Source: Actinomycetota bacterium
Lineage (GTDB): Bacteria; Actinomycetota; Thermoleophilia; Gaiellales; Gaiellaceae
Direction of reading: 5' to 3'
Length of the DNA stretch: 49,633 nt
Assembly (NCBI GenBank): GCA_005883955.1
Contig: VAXH01000059.1
Location: forward strand, 1 to 49,633
The position numbers and the translations under genes are program-made. The notes below the pieces were generated by a model, which saw only the letters and a program-made list of their open reading frames with translations, had not been told where the DNA came from and made no database searches. Positions 45,897 to 49,633 of this stretch are shown piece after piece. The first letter of the stretch is position 1, and each line of letters starts with the position of its first letter.

Positions 45897-46028
45897 CGGC
45901 GCCGAGCGTAACGAAGACGGGGGCGGCGACGCGCGCCGCCCGGCCGCGGAGCGGCCTGTCCGCGAAGCGGACCAGTGGAGGGGGTCTCTGGGGGAACCGG
46001 GAGGTTCCCCCAGCAGCTCTTTCAGGCG

Positions 46029-48581
46029 CTACTCGTACTTCAGCGCCTCGAGCACGTTCAGCCGCGAGGCCCGCCGCGCCGGGGCGATCGCGGCCAGGAT
46101 GCCGGCCACCATCGCCGCGACGGTGAAGATCACCAGCGACGCGACCGGCAGCGAGAACGTGACGCCGTACTTGCCGAGCGCGTGCGTCACGGCGGCCGCG
46201 AGCATGATCCCGAGCGGCAGCCCGAGGGCCGCGCCGATCAGGGCCGTGATCACGCTCTCGTGCCGCACCATTCGCCGGGCTTGCCGCCGGGTCATCCCGA
46301 CCGCGCGCAGCATCCCCAACTCGCGTGTCCGCTCGAAGACCGAGAGGACGAGCGTGTTCAGCATCCCGAACAGGCTCACGATCACGCTCAGCGCGAGCAG
46401 GACGTAGAGCAGGTTCAGCATCGTGTTGATGAAGGACGACTGCGCCTTCACATAGGCGGCTTTTGTCTGTGCCTTGGCGTCCGGGAACGCCGCCAGTGCC
46501 CGGTCGAGCCCTGCCTGCGTCGGCGAGCCGTCGATCAGCGTCAGCGAGTTCGATCGCCGTGTGAACGTCCGGTCGAAGGCCTGGCGGGAGACGACCACGC
46601 CGCCGAGCACCTCCATCACTTGTGGCGGCTGGAAGATCCCCGCCACCGTCAGCCGCACGGGCTTGCCGGCGGGCGAGCGCAGCGTAAAGGCGTCGCCGAC
46701 GGCGAGATGATGCTTCTTGGCGAACCTTTGCTTCACGAGCGCCCCGTGGCCGTCGAGACTGGCCAGTGTCGCGTTCGACCCCTGCCTCCAGTCGAAGTGG
46801 TAGACGCGGGCGATCGTCGCCGGCTCGACGCCGTTGACGTTCACGTTCGCCGTGCCGATCCGGCCGCGGTCGGAGCGGATGTCGGATGCCAGGGTCACGC
46901 CCGGCGCCTTTGTGACCGCGCGTCCGGCGCCTGCCGGGAACGCTGACCAGCCGTTCTGCGAGGTGACGACCCAATCTGCGGTCACCTGCTTGTTGATCGC
47001 GCGGTCGACTGAGCCATGCAAGCCCTTGCCGAGCGCGGCGACGAAGGTGACGAGCGCGAGCCCGATCATCAGCGCCGCAGCCGTTGAAGCCGTGCGGGCG
47101 GGATTGCGGGTCGCGTTGTCGGTCGCGAGCCGCCCTGCCGCGCCGCCGAGCCGCTTCGCCGGGATGCCGACGACCGCGGCCAGGGCGGTGACGAGCACCG
47201 GCGCGAAGCCGGCGACGCCGAGCAGGCCGAGCAGCGCCCCGCCGGCGAGCGCGAGCAGCGACTTGCCCGAGCCGAGGTGGCCGCCCAGCGTTGCGTAGGC
47301 GATCAGCGCCGAAGCGATCCCGAAGAGAATGACTCCCGCGACCGGTCCCAGCCGCTTCTTCCGCTGAATCACGGCGCCCTCCCGGACGGCCGCGATCGGC
47401 GGCACGCGGGTCGCGCGCAGCGCCGGCACGAAGCCGGCGAGCACAGTCACGAGCACGCCGAGGATGAGAGAGATCACGAACGTGTGCGTCGCGTAGACGG
47501 ACGACGTCTGCGGCAACGTCAGCCCGAGAGCGCCGAACAGAGAGCTCAGGCCCCTCGCGAGCCCGAACCCCGAGACGAGACCGATCACCGAGGCGACCAG
47601 CCCGATCGCGAACGACTCGAGCACGACGGAGCGGAGCACCTGGCGCCGGGAGGCGCCGAGAGTCCGCAAGGTCGCGAGCTCGCGCGTCCGCTGCGCGACC
47701 GTGATCGAGAGGGTGTTGAAGATCACGAAGGCGCCGACGAAGAGCGCGATCCCGCCGAAGCCGAGCAGGAAGCCGCGAATGAAGCTGATGAAGCTCGCGA
47801 CGCCCTTCTTGTCCTCGTTCGCCTGCTCCTTGGCCGTCCGCACCCGCGCGGTCGCGGGCACTTCCCGCTTCAGCTCGGAGATGAGCCGGTTCGCGGAGAC
47901 GCCGGGCTTCGCGGCGACCGAGATCACCGAGTAGCCGTGCAGGTCGAGCAGCCGCTGAGCCGTCGGAATCGTGAAGACGGCGATGGTGGCGCCGCCGAGC
48001 GACTTGACGTCGCCGTAGGTTGCGGTGCCGACGATCCGGAACGACTCCCTCGGCCCGCTCGCGGCGACGCCGACCTTGTCGCCGACCGCGAAATGGTGTT
48101 TCTTCGCGGTCTCGGCGTCGATCACGACCTGGTGTGGGCCGTTCGCCCAGTGGCCCTCCTTCAGCTTGAGCGGGTTGAAGCGCGGCTGCGAGGTGTCGAT
48201 TCCGAACCCGAACGTGGGGTTGCCGTTGGACTGGATCGCCTTGCCGTCGCGCCCGATCAGGTTTGCGTGCGTCGAGTCGCCGTTCAGGTCGATCAGTGCC
48301 CCCGCGGCGGCGCCAACGTCGCGATTCCGCCTGATTCGCTCGAGCACGGCCTCCGAGACGGTCGCGTTGCCGCCGTTCGAATAGTCGACGAGCTTCCGGC
48401 CGCTCACGACCGCGTCGGTGTGGCTGTAGGAGCTGGTGAAGATCGAGTCGAACGCCTTCGAGATCGTGTCGGTGAGGACGAAGCTGCCGCTGACCATCGC
48501 GACGCCGAGCACGATCGCGAGCGCGGTCAGAACCGCGCGGACGCGGCGGGCCAGCAACCCCTTGAGCGCAACCCCGGTCAT
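46029..48581 (-). CDS. MacB/FtsX-type ABC transporter permease (850 aa)
   Basis: Two FtsX-like permease cores: NTLSITVAQRTRELATLRTLGASRRQVLRSVVLES and LNTLVLSVFERTRELGMLRAVGMTRRQARRMVRHES. Confidence 0.95.
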   Translation of the reverse strand: MTGVALKGLLARRVRAVLTALAIVLGVAMVSGSFVLTDTISKAFDSIFTSSYSHTDAVVSGRKLVDYSNGGNATVSEAVLERIRRNRDVGAAAGALIDLNGDSTHANLIGRDGKAIQSNGNPTFGFGIDTSQPRFNPLKLKEGHWANGPHQVVIDAETAKKHHFAVGDKVGVAASGPRESFRIVGTATYGDVKSLGGATIAVFTIPTAQRLLDLHGYSVISVAAKPGVSANRLISELKREVPATARVRTAKEQANEDKKGVASFISFIRGFLLGFGGIALFVGAFVIFNTLSITVAQRTRELATLRTLGASRRQVLRSVVLESFAIGLVASVIGLVSGFGLARGLSSLFGALGLTLPQTSSVYATHTFVISLILGVLVTVLAGFVPALRATRVPPIAAVREGAVIQRKKRLGPVAGVILFGIASALIAYATLGGHLGSGKSLLALAGGALLGLLGVAGFAPVLVTALAAVVGIPAKRLGGAAGRLATDNATRNPARTASTAAALMIGLALVTFVAALGKGLHGSVDRAINKQVTADWVVTSQNGWSAFPAGAGRAVTKAPGVTLASDIRSDRGRIGTANVNVNGVEPATIARVYHFDWRQGSNATLASLDGHGALVKQRFAKKHHLAVGDAFTLRSPAGKPVRLTVAGIFQPPQVMEVLGGVVVSRQAFDRTFTRRSNSLTLIDGSPTQAGLDRALAAFPDAKAQTKAAYVKAQSSFINTMLNLLYVLLALSVIVSLFGMLNTLVLSVFERTRELGMLRAVGMTRRQARRMVRHESVITALIGAALGLPLGIMLAAAVTHALGKYGVTFSLPVASLVIFTVAAMVAGILAAIAPARRASRLNVLEALKYE

Positions 48582-49363
48582 TGCCCCGTCACCTCCTGGA
48601 TCGCGTCGATCACCTCGGCCTGCGACGGCCGAGCGAGCGACTTGGCGATCTGGCCGTCCGCGAGGAAGAGAACGCGGTCGGCGATCGTCGCGGCCACCGC
48701 GTCGTGGGTGACCATCACGGTCGTCTGTCCGAGTTCGTCGACGGAACGGCGGACGAGCTCGAGGATCTCAGCGCTCGTGGCCGAGTCGAGGTTTCCGGTC
48801 GGCTCGTCGGCGAAGAGGACCGTCGGCCGGGAGACGAGCGCTCTCGCAATCGCCACCCGCTGCTGCTGGCCGCCCGAGAGCTCGGACGGCCGGTGCTTCC
48901 GCCGGTCCTGGAGGCCGACGCTCTCGAGCAGCTGCTGGAACCAGGGACGTTCGGGCTTCCGGCCGGCGATCGTCAACGGCAGGAGGACGTTCTCCTCGGC
49001 CGTCAGCATCGGCAGCAGGTTGAAGAACTGGAAGACGAAGCCGATGTGCCGGCGGCGCAGCTTCGTCAGCTCGTTGTCCTTCAGCGTCGCAATCTCGATG
49101 CCGGCGATCTCGACGGAACCGCTCGTCGGCTGGTCGAGGCCGGCCAGGATGTGCATCAGCGTCGACTTGCCCGAGCCCGACGGCCCCATGACGGCGGTCA
49201 ATTCTCCACCGGGCACTTCGAGCGAGACGCCGCGGAGGGCGTCGACGGCCGTGTCGCCCTCCCCGTAGCGCCTCGTCACTGCGTGAGCGGCGACTGCCGG
49301 CGGGCTGTGGTCGATCAGGACGCGCTCGTCGCTGAGCGCGGCTGCTGCTGCAGCTGCATTCAT
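48578..49363 (-). CDS. LolD/MacB-type ABC transporter ATP-binding protein
   Basis: GPSGSGKSTLMHILAGLDQPTSG, LSGGQQQRVAIARAL, VLFADEPTGNLDS; AAGGAG upstream of ATG 49363; ATGA overlap with the permease gene. Confidence 0.96.
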   Translation of the reverse strand: MNAAAAAAALSDERVLIDHSPPAVAAHAVTRRYGEGDTAVDALRGVSLEVPGGELTAVMGPSGSGKSTLMHILAGLDQPTSGSVEIAGIEIATLKDNELTKLRRRHIGFVFQFFNLLPMLTAEENVLLPLTIAGRKPERPWFQQLLESVGLQDRRKHRPSELSGGQQQRVAIARALVSRPTVLFADEPTGNLDSATSAEILELVRRSVDELGQTTVMVTHDAVAATIADRVLFLADGQIAKSLARPSQAEVIDAIQEVTGQ

Positions 49364-49523
49364 GGTGACTCCTTGGGTCGTAGGTTTCATCGCTGCCCAC
49401 GCTAGGGGCGCGCGTTCGGTAGTTCGTCGGCCTGCGGCCCGATTTCTACTCGTCCCAGCGGATGATCTTGAAGTCGTCCTCCCGGACGACGACACTCTGG
49501 CGGCGGTGGACTACCTTCAAGAC

Positions 49524-49633
49524 ATGACGACGAGCATCGCCAACCTCGCGCGCCGGGTCTGGCCGCTGATCCGGCGCTACGGCTTCGACTTCCTGGTGCT
49601 GCTGGGCATGCTCGAAGCCTCGCTCGAGCTTGC
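49524..49633 (+). CDS. 5' end of a probable membrane protein, truncated by the window
   Basis: MTTSIANLARRVWPLIRRYGFDFLVLLGMLEASLEL, open to the window edge. Confidence 0.5.
   Translation, partial: MTTSIANLARRVWPLIRRYGFDFLVLLGMLEASLEL

Noticed and set aside
49440-49520. Short minus-strand coding-like stretch ...VVHRRQSVVVREDDFKIIRWDE*
   Set aside because: About 25 codons with only a TTG start and overlap with the next promoter region; too little to support a CDS.
1-49633. CRISPR arrays, prophage, transposases, integrases
   Set aside because: No regularly spaced direct repeats, cas genes, phage structural genes or transposase motifs were seen.

Overview
High-GC, actinobacterial-type chromosomal window (gene content and order suggest Thermoleophilia or a relative; this is inference). 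It runs through a conserved housekeeping stretch: 3' part of secA, prfB with a programmed frameshift, ftsE-ftsX, an RNB-family ribonuclease, smpB, and ssrA/tmRNA encoding tag ADNDHALALAA. It then passes MMPL/TetR, GGDEF, MFS, cyclophilin, Rpf-like and sigA genes, a Mrp/Mbh-like cation antiporter operon, YjbQ, a tRNA with anticodon CAU, CBS, UbiB and MacB-type ABC genes. The best candidates for something new are: (1) a translationally coupled pair at 37130-42189, SARP/BTAD-SIR2 plus nSTAND-TM-WD40, which looks like a split NLR/Avs-like sensing or defence module; (2) a recurrent RNA/DNA hairpin module GUC-C-[stem]-AUGAC-GAC, seen once after secA and twice in tandem after tmRNA; (3) a ~570 nt ORF-free, strongly structured region at 31860-32440, possibly a large ncRNA; (4) two copies of a perfect 15-bp palindrome at 45617 and 45699; (5) a universal stress protein gene with a frame-disrupting internal deletion. 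All calls come from reading the sequence and the supplied ORF track; no database search was run.
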